A DNA stretch of 64,000 nucleotides, taken from positions 114,547 through 178,546 of the forward strand of contig NZ_JBHRXZ010000001.1 of NCBI RefSeq assembly GCF_042648805.1. The letters run 5' to 3'. The notes beneath the pieces were generated by a model. That model was not told where the DNA came from and made no database searches. It saw nothing but the letters and a program-made list of their open reading frames with translations. This DNA is from Azomonas tarimensis (GTDB lineage Bacteria > Pseudomonadota > Gammaproteobacteria > Pseudomonadales > Pseudomonadaceae). Each line of letters begins with the position of its first letter. Position 1 is the first letter of the stretch. Positions 40,831 through 50,936 of this stretch are shown piece after piece. The position numbers and the translations under genes are program-made.

Positions 40831-41613
40831 CTATTTAACCTTTACGCTAGTAGTCGTGCGCCGCTGGGCGCGCGCCACGCGTTGCGCTTCCTGCTGACCC
40901 TCGGCAAGCACTTCCTGCACGTAATGAATGTGGCGATCGGAGATCTCTCGCGCCTCGGCGGCGCGGCGTTCGATGATCGCCCTGTAGAGCTCCTGGTGCT
41001 GAGCCATCAGCATCTGCCGCGTTTCAATGCGCAGCGCGTACATGCCACCGATATTGGTGGTCACGTTGCGCCGCAAGAGGTCGAACAGCCCGCGGATGGT
41101 ATGCAACAGCACGGTGTTGTGGCTGGCCTCGGCGATTGCCAGATGAAAGCGGGCGTCCGCGGCACCCTCTTCTGCACGGCTGACTTCGCCGTTGTGCGAA
41201 TAGCAGGCCTGCAAGGCGTCATAGGCCTCGGTCAGGCGTTGATGGTCCAGTTCGGTTGCGCGTTGCGCGGCGTAAAAGGCGCAGGCGCCCTCGAGTGTGT
41301 GGCGAAACTCCAGCAGATCGCGCTGGGCCTCACTGCTGCCTTCAAGCAGATGCACCAAGGGATCGCTGAAGGTGGCTCCCAGCGCTTCGGCGACATAGGT
41401 GCCGCCTCCCTGGCGACTGACGAGCAGGCCCTTGGCCACCAGCTTCTGGATGGCCTCGCGTAGCGAAGGGCGCGAAACGCCGAAACGCTCGGCCAGCGCC
41501 CGCTCGGCTGGCAAGCGTTCGCCGATCCTCAAGGTGCCCTCGAGAATCATCGCCTCGAGCTGCAGCACGATCTCGTCGGCGAGACGACGCTGACGCACGA
41601 TTTTCACTTCCAT
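40831..41613 (-). CDS. lldR: GntR/FadR-family regulator, LldR-type
   Basis: 260 aa. N-terminal winged helix (LADEIVLQLEAMILEGTLRI, GERLPAERALAERFGVSRPS, LREAIQKLVAKGLLVSRQGG, GTYVAEA), then the FCD effector domain (LLEFRHTLEGACAFYAAQRA, DARFHLAIAEASHNTVLLHT) whose Asp/His residues bind a metal and the lactate-like ligand. Divergent from lldP; the intergenic region has two TGGT-N3-ACCA operators, as in E. coli lldR. Expected to repress lldP and downstream genes without lactate, and itself. Confidence 0.92.
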   Translation of the reverse strand: MEVKIVRQRRLADEIVLQLEAMILEGTLRIGERLPAERALAERFGVSRPSLREAIQKLVAKGLLVSRQGGGTYVAEALGATFSDPLVHLLEGSSEAQRDLLEFRHTLEGACAFYAAQRATELDHQRLTEAYDALQACYSHNGEVSRAEEGAADARFHLAIAEASHNTVLLHTIRGLFDLLRRNVTTNIGGMYALRIETRQMLMAQHQELYRAIIERRAAEAREISDRHIHYVQEVLAEGQQEAQRVARAQRRTTTSVKVK

Positions 41614-41623
41614 ACGGCGCCTC

Positions 41624-41641
41624 TATTGGTCCGACCAATTA
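41624..41641. promoter_or_regulatory. LldR-type operator, proximal to lldR
   Basis: An inverted repeat centred on TTGGTCCGACCAA (41626-41638), extended by ATT on each side. It starts 11 bases upstream of the lldR ATG. TGGT-N3-ACCA is the known FadR/LldR-family half-site layout. Confidence 0.75.
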
Positions 41642-41753
41642 GGATTCCAGGCCATTATTGCCCATCTGGTAGTGGCCAGGACAGACCACTACAACTATGG
41701 TATGAATTGACCCGCACCTGGCCAGCTCTTAGGCTGAGTGCGCTGTCGCTACA

Positions 41754-41766
41754 CTGGTAAGACCAA
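41754..41766. promoter_or_regulatory. LldR-type operator at the lldP promoter
   Basis: CTGGTAAGACCAA holds TGGT-AAG-ACCA (41755-41765), a second copy of the motif found at 41626-41638. It overlaps a TACACT (41750-41755) that could be the -10 of lldP, with CTTAGG (41728-41733) as a weak -35. Two sites about 130 bases apart would allow looping. Confidence 0.75.
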
Positions 41767-41804
41767 TTTACAAAGCCTAAGCCTACCAGAACAAGAGGCC
41801 CGTC

Positions 41805-41882
41805 ATGTCGACCACAACGATAAATCCAACCGCCGGCCACAAGCCGCGCGCCACGTCGCCCTTTCGGCCAGTGGAGGTCTAA
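41805..41882 (+). CDS. Possible 25-aa leader peptide (uORF) before lldP
   Basis: ATG 41805 with AAGAGG 6 bases upstream opens MSTTTINPTAGHKPRAT and ends SPFRPVEV, stop TAA at 41880-41882. Only 3 bases lie between that stop and the lldP ATG (41886), and the lldP ribosome-binding site (GGAGG, within GTGGAGGTC) is inside the last codons of the uORF. That geometry means lldP translation should be coupled to it. Whether the peptide matters is unknown. Confidence 0.5.
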   Translation: MSTTTINPTAGHKPRATSPFRPVEV

Positions 41883-41885
41883 GCT

Positions 41886-43580
41886 ATGTCTACCGGTTTG
41901 CTGGCGTTTTTCGCCTTCTCCCCCATTCTTCTCGCCGCCATCCTGCTGATCGGCCTACGCTGGCCAGCCCGGCGCGCCATGCCCATCGTCTACCTGGTGA
42001 CCGCGGGCATTGCCCTGTTCATCTGGGACATGAGCTTCAACCGGGTGATCGCCTCGACCCTGCAGGGCCTGGTGATCACCATTGGCCTGCTCTGGATCAT
42101 CTTTGGCGCCATCCTGCTGCTGAACACCCTAAAGCATTCGGGCGGCATCGCGGCTATCCGTGCGGGCTTTACCACCATCAGCCCTGACCGGCGCATCCAG
42201 GCCATCATCATCGCCTGGCTGTTCGGCTGCTTCATCGAAGGCGCATCCGGCTTCGGTACCCCCGCCGCCATTGCCGCGCCACTGCTGGTGGCGATCGGCT
42301 TCCCGGCCATGGCTGCAGTGCTGATGGGTATGCTGGTGCAAAGCACGCCGGTATCCTTCGGCGCGGTCGGGACCCCGATCATCGTGGGCCTCAACAGCGG
42401 CCTGGACACAGCCACCATCGGTGAGCAACTGGCGGCTCAGGGCTCCACCTGGGACCTGTTCCTGCAGCAGATCACCAGTAGCGTAGCCATCACTCACGCC
42501 ATCGTCGGCGTGATCATGCCTGTCGTCATGGCGATGATGCTGACCCGCTTCTTCGGCAAGGAGAAAAGCTGGAAGGCCGGCCTGGAAGTCCTGCCGTTCG
42601 CGCTGTTCGCGGGCGTTGCCTTTGTCGTGCCATACGTTGCCACAGGCATTTTCCTCGGCCCGGAATTCCCGTCGCTGCTGGGCGGCCTGATCGGCCTGGG
42701 CATCGTCACCACCGCGGCACGCTTTAACTTCCTGGTACCCAAGACCCATTGGGACTTTGCAGACCGCAAGGACTGGCCGAGCGAATGGCTGGGCACCATC
42801 GAAATGAAGCTCGAGGACCTCGCCGCACGCCCGATGAGCGCTTTCCGCGCCTGGCTGCCCTATGTTCTGGTCGGTGCGCTGCTGGTGATCAGCCGGGTGT
42901 TCCCACAGGTCGGTGCAGCGTTGAAATCGGTCTCTGTCTCGTTTGCCAATATTCTTGGCGAGGCCGGCATCAGCGCGGGGATCGAGCCCCTGTATCTGCC
43001 GGGTGGCATCCTGGTGATCGTGGTCCTGCTTACCTTCTTCCTGCACGGCATGAAGCCCCGCGAGCTTGGCGCCGCGATCAAGGAATCGAGCAGCGTGCTG
43101 ATCAGCGCCGGCTTCGTCCTGCTGTTCACCGTGCCGATGGTGCGGATCCTCATCAACTCCGGAGTCAATGCCGGGGAACTGGCGAGCATGCCCATCACCA
43201 TGGCGCGCTTCGTGGCTGACAGCGTCGGCGACGTCTACCCGCTGCTGGCCCCGACAGTCGGTGCGCTTGGCGCCTTCCTGGCCGGCTCGAACACCGTCAG
43301 CAACATGATGTTCGCCCAGTTCCAGTTTGGCGTGGCTACCAACCTCGGCATTTCCAGTGCCATGGTCGTGGCGATCCAGGCAGTGGGCGCAGCGGCCGGC
43401 AACATGGTGGCGATCCACAACGTGGTCGCAGCCTCTGCCACGGTGGGCCTGCTGGGCCGCGAAGGCAGCATCCTGCGCAAGACCATCTGGCCGACGATGT
43501 ACTACGTACTCGCCACCGGCCTGGTCGGCATGATCGCGATCTACGTGCTGGGCGTCACCGACCCGCTCGTCGGGCAGTAA
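41886..43580 (+). CDS. lldP: L-lactate permease family transporter
   Basis: Inner membrane lactate/proton symporter (LctP family). 564 aa with about 12-14 hydrophobic segments. Signatures: SFNRVIASTLQGLVITIGLL, IEGASGFGTPAAIAAPLLVA, TPVSFGAVGTPIIVGLN, LGAFLAGSNTVSNMMFAQFQ and AGNMVAIHNVVAASATVGLL. Start ATG 41886 (MSTGLLAFFAFSPILLA). Controlled by LldR; first gene of lldP-lldE-lldF-lldG-dld. Confidence 0.95.
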   Translation: MSTGLLAFFAFSPILLAAILLIGLRWPARRAMPIVYLVTAGIALFIWDMSFNRVIASTLQGLVITIGLLWIIFGAILLLNTLKHSGGIAAIRAGFTTISPDRRIQAIIIAWLFGCFIEGASGFGTPAAIAAPLLVAIGFPAMAAVLMGMLVQSTPVSFGAVGTPIIVGLNSGLDTATIGEQLAAQGSTWDLFLQQITSSVAITHAIVGVIMPVVMAMMLTRFFGKEKSWKAGLEVLPFALFAGVAFVVPYVATGIFLGPEFPSLLGGLIGLGIVTTAARFNFLVPKTHWDFADRKDWPSEWLGTIEMKLEDLAARPMSAFRAWLPYVLVGALLVISRVFPQVGAALKSVSVSFANILGEAGISAGIEPLYLPGGILVIVVLLTFFLHGMKPRELGAAIKESSSVLISAGFVLLFTVPMVRILINSGVNAGELASMPITMARFVADSVGDVYPLLAPTVGALGAFLAGSNTVSNMMFAQFQFGVATNLGISSAMVVAIQAVGAAAGNMVAIHNVVAASATVGLLGREGSILRKTIWPTMYYVLATGLVGMIAIYVLGVTDPLVGQ

Positions 43581-43592
43581 CCCGGTCTGAGT

Positions 43593-43620
43593 ACTTTGCC
43601 CCGCTCGTGCGGGGCAAAGT
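43593..43620 (+). terminator. Hairpin between lldP and lldE
   Basis: ACTTTGCCCCGC (43593-43604), loop TCGT, GCGGGGCAAAGT (43609-43620), then CGTTTT. A strong stem with a weak U-run, inside the lactate operon. It may reduce read-through so that the permease is made in excess, or protect the 3' end of the lldP message. Confidence 0.75.
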
Positions 43621-43669
43621 CGTTTTCCACCGCTACCTACGGACAACGGGGCCAACCCGGAGTGAAGCC

Positions 43670-44503
43670 ATGAGCGAACTCTTCTACAACGCCGCGCCGA
43701 ACGGCAAGCCGAACGCCACCCGCGTCGCGCCGCCACTGCCGAAACCTCGGCAGTACCCCGCCAAACCCGCCCAGGTGTATCTGTTCGGCACCTGCGTGGT
43801 GGACCTGTTCTTTCCGGAAGCCGGCATGGATGCCATCCGCCTGCTGGAGCGCGAAGGCATCCGCGTGCACTTTCCCCAGGACCAGAGCTGTTGCGGGCAG
43901 CCGGCCTACACCACCGGCTATACCGAAGAAGCCCGTAAAGTGGCACGCGCCCAGCTGGCGCTGTTCAAGGCCGACTGGCCGGTGGTGGTGCCGTCGGGCT
44001 CCTGCGCCGGGATGATGCGCCACCATTACCTGGACCTGTTCAAGGATGACCCCGAATGCCTGCGCCAGGCTGAGCTGCTGGCCGAACGCACCTTCGAGCT
44101 CACCGAGTTCCTGCTGCATGTGTGCGAGGTCCAGCTGCATGACCAGGGCCCCCAGGCGAAGATAGCCCTGCACACTTCCTGCTCGGCGCGACGCGAGATG
44201 AATACCCACCTGCATGCCCGCCAGCTACTCGGACAACTGGCCAAGGTGGAGCGCGTCGAGCACGATCACGAGAGCGAGTGCTGCGGCTTTGGCGGTACCT
44301 TCAGCGTGCGCATGCCCGACATTGCCGGTGCCATGGTCGCCGACAAGACCCGCTCGCTGCAGGACTCGGGCGCTGCGCAGATGGTGACCGCCGACGCCGG
44401 CTGCCTGCTCAACATCAACGGCGCACTGGATAAGCAACAGGCGCGCTTCAGTGGCCAGCATCTGGCTTCCTTTCTCTGGCAACGCACCGGAGGCTCACGA
44501 TGA
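43670..44503 (+). CDS. lldE: L-lactate dehydrogenase complex subunit LldE/LutA (CCG-domain protein)
   Basis: 277 aa from ATG 43670 (MSELFYNAAPNGKPN); the upstream in-frame codons pass through the hairpin and are not coding. Two cysteine-rich CCG domains: VYLFGTCVVDLFFPEAGMDA ... QSCCGQPAYTTG, and HTSCSARRE ... ESECCGFGGTFSVR, which bind non-cubane iron-sulfur clusters in related proteins. With LldF and LldG it forms the NAD-independent L-lactate dehydrogenase (LutABC type). Confidence 0.95.
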   Translation: MSELFYNAAPNGKPNATRVAPPLPKPRQYPAKPAQVYLFGTCVVDLFFPEAGMDAIRLLEREGIRVHFPQDQSCCGQPAYTTGYTEEARKVARAQLALFKADWPVVVPSGSCAGMMRHHYLDLFKDDPECLRQAELLAERTFELTEFLLHVCEVQLHDQGPQAKIALHTSCSARREMNTHLHARQLLGQLAKVERVEHDHESECCGFGGTFSVRMPDIAGAMVADKTRSLQDSGAAQMVTADAGCLLNINGALDKQQARFSGQHLASFLWQRTGGSR

Positions 44504-45960
44504 CCGCAGCCCAACGCATCCCCGCGACCCCGATCGAAAACGCCGGCGATCCGGATTTCCGCGCCCGTGCCCGCGGCGCGCTGAAGGACGAGCAGCTACG
44601 TCGCAATTTCCGCACCGCGATGGACTCGCTGATGACCAAGCGGGCCATCGCTTTCAGCGACGCCGACGAGCGCGAGCGCCTGCGCGAGATGGGCAATCAC
44701 ATTCGTGCCCGAGCCCTGTCGAAGCTGCCCGAGCTGCTCGAGCGCCTGGAGACCAACCTGACCCGCAACGGGGTGAAGGTGCACTGGGCCGAGACCGTCG
44801 AGGAAGCCAACCGCATCGTCCTCGACATCGCCCGCAGCCGTGAGGCCAAGCAGGTGATCAAGGGCAAGTCCATGGTCAGCGAGGAGATGGAGATGAACCA
44901 TTTCCTCCAAGGCCACGGCGTTGAATGTCTGGAGTCGGACATGGGCGAATACATCGTCCAGCTCGACCACGAGAAGCCCTCGCACATCATCATGCCGGCG
45001 ATCCACAAGAACGCCCGCCAGGTCGCCTCGCTGTTCGAGGACAAGCTCGGCGTGGACTACACCGAGGACGTCGACCAACTGATCCAGATCGGTCGCAAGA
45101 CCCTCCGGCAGAAATTCTACGAGGCCGACATCGGCGTCTCCGGCGTCAATTTCGCGGTGGCCGAGACCGGCACCCTGCTCCTGGTGGAAAACGAGGGCAA
45201 CGGCCGCATGTCCACCGGCGTGCCGCCCGTACATATCGCAGTGACCGGCATCGAGAAGGTGGTGGAGAACCTGCGCGACGTGGTTCCGCTGCTGTCCCTG
45301 CTGACCCGCTCGGCGCTCGGCCAGCCGATCACCACCTACGTCAACATGATCTCCGGGCCGCGCCAGGAAGGCGAACTCGACGGCCCGCAGGAAGTGCACC
45401 TGATCCTGTTGGACAACGGCCGCAGCCAGGCCTTTGCCGACAGCGAACTGCGCCAGACCCTCAATTGCATCCGCTGCGGCGCCTGCATGAACCACTGCCC
45501 GGTCTACACCCGGGTCGGCGGGCACGCCTATGGCGAGGTCTATCCCGGGCCCATCGGCAAGATCATCACGCCGCACATGGTCGGCCTCGACCGCGTGCCG
45601 GATCACCCCAGCGCCTCGTCGCTGTGCGGCGCCTGCGGTGAAGTCTGCCCGGTTAAGATCCCGATCCCTTCGCTGTTGCGCAGGCTGCGGGAAGAAAACA
45701 TCAAGGCCCCGGATGACAGCCCGAGGGTCATGCGCGGCCAGGGCAGCAAGTATTCGACAAAGGAACGCTTGATCTGGAAGGGCTGGCGCCTGCTCTATAG
45801 CACCCCGGCGCTGTATCGCGGCTTCAGCTTTTTCGCCACTCGCCTGCGGGGGCTCACGCCAAAGAACGTCGGCCCCTGGACGCAGAACCACACGGCACCG
45901 AAACCGGCCGCCCGCTCGCTGCATGATCTGGCTCGGGAGCACCTGGAGGGCAAGCGATGA
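44500..45960 (+). CDS. lldF: L-lactate dehydrogenase complex iron-sulfur subunit LldF/LutB
   Basis: 486 aa, ATGA overlap with lldE. N-terminal LUD-type domain (KQVIKGKSMVSEEMEMNHFL; GVNFAVAETGTLLLVENEGN) and a C-terminal ferredoxin-like domain with two 4Fe-4S motifs, CIRCGACMNHCPVY (near residue 323) and CGACGEVCPVKIP (near 377). Electron-transfer subunit of L-lactate oxidation. The stop is followed by a REP cluster rather than directly by lldG. Confidence 0.95.
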   Translation: MTAAQRIPATPIENAGDPDFRARARGALKDEQLRRNFRTAMDSLMTKRAIAFSDADERERLREMGNHIRARALSKLPELLERLETNLTRNGVKVHWAETVEEANRIVLDIARSREAKQVIKGKSMVSEEMEMNHFLQGHGVECLESDMGEYIVQLDHEKPSHIIMPAIHKNARQVASLFEDKLGVDYTEDVDQLIQIGRKTLRQKFYEADIGVSGVNFAVAETGTLLLVENEGNGRMSTGVPPVHIAVTGIEKVVENLRDVVPLLSLLTRSALGQPITTYVNMISGPRQEGELDGPQEVHLILLDNGRSQAFADSELRQTLNCIRCGACMNHCPVYTRVGGHAYGEVYPGPIGKIITPHMVGLDRVPDHPSASSLCGACGEVCPVKIPIPSLLRRLREENIKAPDDSPRVMRGQGSKYSTKERLIWKGWRLLYSTPALYRGFSFFATRLRGLTPKNVGPWTQNHTAPKPAARSLHDLAREHLEGKR

Positions 45961-45997
45961 GCCACCGGCAGCCGCTGCAACGCCGCCCGCTTTCCCG

Positions 45998-46238
45998 TGG
46001 GAGCGAGCCCGCTCCTACACGGGGTTTGGTTAACGCCTCAAGCCATGTCCGCGTCCCGTTCGCGAGCAAGCTCGCTCCTACAGGAGAGCTCGTTAACGCC
46101 TCACGCACTCTGCGCGTCCCGGCCGCGGCATCCCGGTCCTTGCCCGGCCACCTGCTGCATCGCCACCCTCAATACCGTAGGAGCGAGCTTGCTCGCGAAC
46201 CCGTGCACCTCCCATCCGCGAGCAAGGTCGCTCCTACC
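45998..46238. repeat. Cluster of four REP elements
   Basis: Four imperfect palindromes of the Pseudomonas REP type: GGGAGCGAGCCCGCTCCTAC (about 45998-46020), CGCGAGCAAGCTCGCTCCTA (46060-46083), the inverted GTAGGAGCGAGCTTGCTCGC (46176-46199) and CGCGAGCAAGGTCGCTCCTA (46217-46238). The second follows GTTAACGCCTCA-N9-CGCGTCCCG, and that block is repeated 63 bases on (46092 onward). They lie between lldF and lldG; an open frame crossing them (45957-46265) is repeat-derived and not a gene. Confidence 0.9.
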
Positions 46239-46261
46239 ACCCGCCGTTTCGGAGTCGCCCC

Positions 46262-46929
46262 ATGAGCGCCAAAGCCAACATTCTTGCCAAGCTGCGCCGG
46301 AGTCTCGAAGGCACCACCCCAGTGCCCGACGACTATGACGTGGACCTGGTGACCCGCCCCTGGAGCTATGCCCCGACCGAGCGCATCGACCGCCTGCGCC
46401 AGTTGATGGAAGCGGTACACACCGAGCTTCACCTGACCACCCGCAACGGCTGGCCGACCCTGCTGGAACAATTGCTGCGTGACCGCAACATCGGCAGCCT
46501 GCTCATTGCACCGACCACGCCCCACGGCCAGCAGGTGACCGAGCACTTCGGCAATCGCGACGACGCCCCGATGCTCAAGGCCTACGACCGTCCGGTGGAA
46601 GACTGGAAGGACGAGCTGTTCAACGATACCCCGGCCAGCCTCACCAGCACCCTGGGCGCCATCGCCTCCACCGGCAGCCTGATCCTCTGGCCGACACGCG
46701 AAGAGCCCCGCCTGATGAGCCTGGTGCCGCCGGTGCATTTCGCCCTGCTCAAGGCCAGCGAAATCCGCGACAACTTCCACCAGATCCAGCAGCAGCAGCA
46801 GTGGGCCGCCGGCATGCCCACCAACGCGCTGCTGGTCTCCGGCCCGTCGAAGACCGCAGACATCGAACAGGTCCTCGCCTACGGCGCCCACGGCCCGAAG
46901 GATCTGATCGTATTGATCCTGGAGGATGC

Positions 46930-46933
<4 letters not shown>
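46262..46933 (+). CDS. lldG: L-lactate dehydrogenase complex subunit LldG/LutC (LUD domain)
   Basis: 223 aa (MSAKANILAKLRRSLEG). LUD-domain protein: LLIAPTTPHGQQVTEHFGNR, LTSTLGAIASTGSLILWPTR, LVPPVHFALLKASEIRDNF, ALLVSGPSKTADIEQVLAYG, HGPKDLIVLILEDA. Third subunit of the LldEFG L-lactate oxidase. It is separated from lldF by 301 bases of REP-containing DNA and overlaps dld by 4 bases. Confidence 0.94.
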
Positions 46934-49776
<2,843 letters not shown>

Positions 49777-49782
49777 GCCCGA

Positions 49783-49805
49783 ATGCCGGGCCTCTCGCCC
49801 GGCAT
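49783..49805 (+). terminator. Terminator after dld
   Basis: ATGCCGGGC (49783-49791), loop CTCTC, GCCCGGCAT (49797-49805), six bases after the dld stop; no U-run. Confidence 0.7.
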
Positions 49806-49939
49806 CGGCATAGAACGCTCAAGCGTAAACGGAGTCCCTACTACTGAGCCCGACGCAAGAAGGCTCCCTCTTCACTCGGCGAAGCCACAGGTTGCGCTTC
49901 ATCGGCCCGCCGGGAAACTCAAATGCCTGGAGGACTCAC

Positions 49940-50248
49940 ATGAAACGACTTGCTCTCTTTGCTGCTGCCGCCCTTCTAGCCAGCCCCGCTGCCTTTGCCC
50001 AGGACCAGGACCTGTGCGAACTCAACATGGCCGAAGTCGATCAACACATGACCACCAGCATGGCGACCATGGGCGAGCCGGCACGAACCAAGGTCGAGGG
50101 TTATATCGAAACAGCCGAAGAAGCCCAGGCCACAGGCGACACCGACACCTGCATCGCCCAGAGCACCATGGCCCTGCAGATCCTCAAGGGACCAGGCGGC
50201 TCCGATGCCGGCTCCGCCGCAGGCGGCGCCTCGGGCGGCGGTCAATAA
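49940..50248 (+). CDS. Small exported protein (unknown)
   Basis: 102 aa from ATG 49940, with GGAGGA 6 bases upstream. A clear Sec signal peptide (MKRLALFAAAALLASPAAFA, cleavage after AFA) precedes about 80 residues with two cysteines (DLCELN and TDTCIAQ) that may form a disulfide, and a Gly/Ser/Ala-rich tail (SAAGGASGGGQ). Predicted periplasmic. No family recognised. Confidence 0.8.
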   Translation: MKRLALFAAAALLASPAAFAQDQDLCELNMAEVDQHMTTSMATMGEPARTKVEGYIETAEEAQATGDTDTCIAQSTMALQILKGPGGSDAGSAAGGASGGGQ

Positions 50249-50320
50249 ACACTCGAGGGGCGAGGCGCTGCCCTTGCCCCTTGATACCCGACAGACCGCC
50301 CCCATCTGACAAACAGGCAA

Positions 50321-50349
50321 TCGACGCCAGGCAACCTTTGGCGTACACT
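50321..50349 (+). promoter_or_regulatory. Probable ssrA promoter
   Basis: TCGACG (50321-50326), a 17-base spacer and TACACT (50344-50349). Transcription would start near 50356, about 29 bases before the mature 5' end. The leader forms a perfect hairpin, CAGCACG (50361-50367) with CGTGCTG (50376-50382), ending 2 bases before the mature RNA, a likely processing landmark. Confidence 0.6.
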
Positions 50350-50384
50350 GCCTGACATCTCAGCACGGTTCTCTACGTGCTGAA

Positions 50385-50763
50385 GGGGCCGATTAGGATT
50401 CGACGCCGGTTACAAAACTTGAGGGGCATGCCGAGTAGGTAACAGTACTCGTAAATAAACTGTTGCAAACCTACAGTTGCCAACGATGACAACTACGAAG
50501 GGTACGCGCTAGCCGCCTAACCTTCATCTGGTCGCTTCGGCGCCAGCGGTCTCTAGGGGATGCCTGTAAACCCGAAAAGACCGTCAGATAGAACAGGATC
50601 GCCGCCAAGTTCGCTGCAGACGTAACGGCTAAAACTCATGCAGCTCGCTCCAAGCACCCTGCCACTCGGGCGGCGCGGAGTTAACGTAATAGAGATGGCT
50701 ACGCATGTAGAACCGATAGCGGAGAGCTGGCGGACGGGGGTTCAAATCCCCCCGGCTCCACCA
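50385..50763 (+). ncRNA. ssrA: Transfer-messenger RNA (tmRNA, SsrA)
   Basis: Rescues stalled ribosomes together with SmpB. The 5' end GGGGCCGATTAGGATTCGAC and the 3' end GGTTCAAATCCCCCCGGCTC + CACCA pair into the tRNA-like acceptor and T arms; the CCA is encoded (50761-50763). The tag reading frame at 50479-50520 (resume codon GCC, stop TAA) encodes ANDDNYEGYALAA, ending in the ALAA degron recognised by ClpXP/ClpAP. About 379 nt. The 3' end is the attachment site of the island that follows. Confidence 0.97.
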
Positions 50764-50787
50764 TTTTGTCTTCCCAGGAAGACCCAG

Positions 50788-50832
50788 AAAAGCCGTAAAG
50801 CCTAGAGAAATCAAAGCTTTACGGCTTTTTTA
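50788..50832 (+). terminator. ssrA terminator (island-borne)
   Basis: AAAGCCGTAAAGC (about 50788-50801) pairs with GCTTTACGGCTTT (50816-50828), with a 14-base loop and a run of U after it. It lies 25 bases after ssrA, that is, on the island side of the attachment point. Confidence 0.85.
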
Positions 50833-50872
50833 TTGCCCGCGTTTTCCCACCTAATCCCAGGACATCCCACGG

Positions 50873-50901
50873 TTGACGGGGGCATATATGGGGGCATAAA
50901 A
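50873..50901 (+). promoter_or_regulatory. Integrase promoter with direct repeats
   Basis: TTGACG (50873-50878), 17 bases, ATAAAA (50896-50901). GGGGGCATA occurs at 50878-50886 and again at 50890-50898, 12 bases apart, both inside the promoter; inverted versions (TGCCCCC, TGCCCC) lie at 50929-50941 across the start codon. They look like an operator for the integrase gene, perhaps for AlpA or the integrase itself. Confidence 0.55.
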
Positions 50902-50936
50902 CGCTCATCAGCTCGCTCGGAGAGGATGTGCCCCCA

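Noticed and set aside
42129..43946. 605-aa minus-strand frame opposite lldP
   Set aside because: Shadow of lldP and the lldE start.
45998..46238. CRISPR-like repeat cluster
   Set aside because: Units are palindromic REP elements in both orientations with irregular spacing, no cas genes.
45957..46265. 102-aa open frame between lldF and lldG
   Set aside because: Made of REP repeats and the 63-base duplication; its ATGA overlap with lldF is tempting but the text is repeat-derived.
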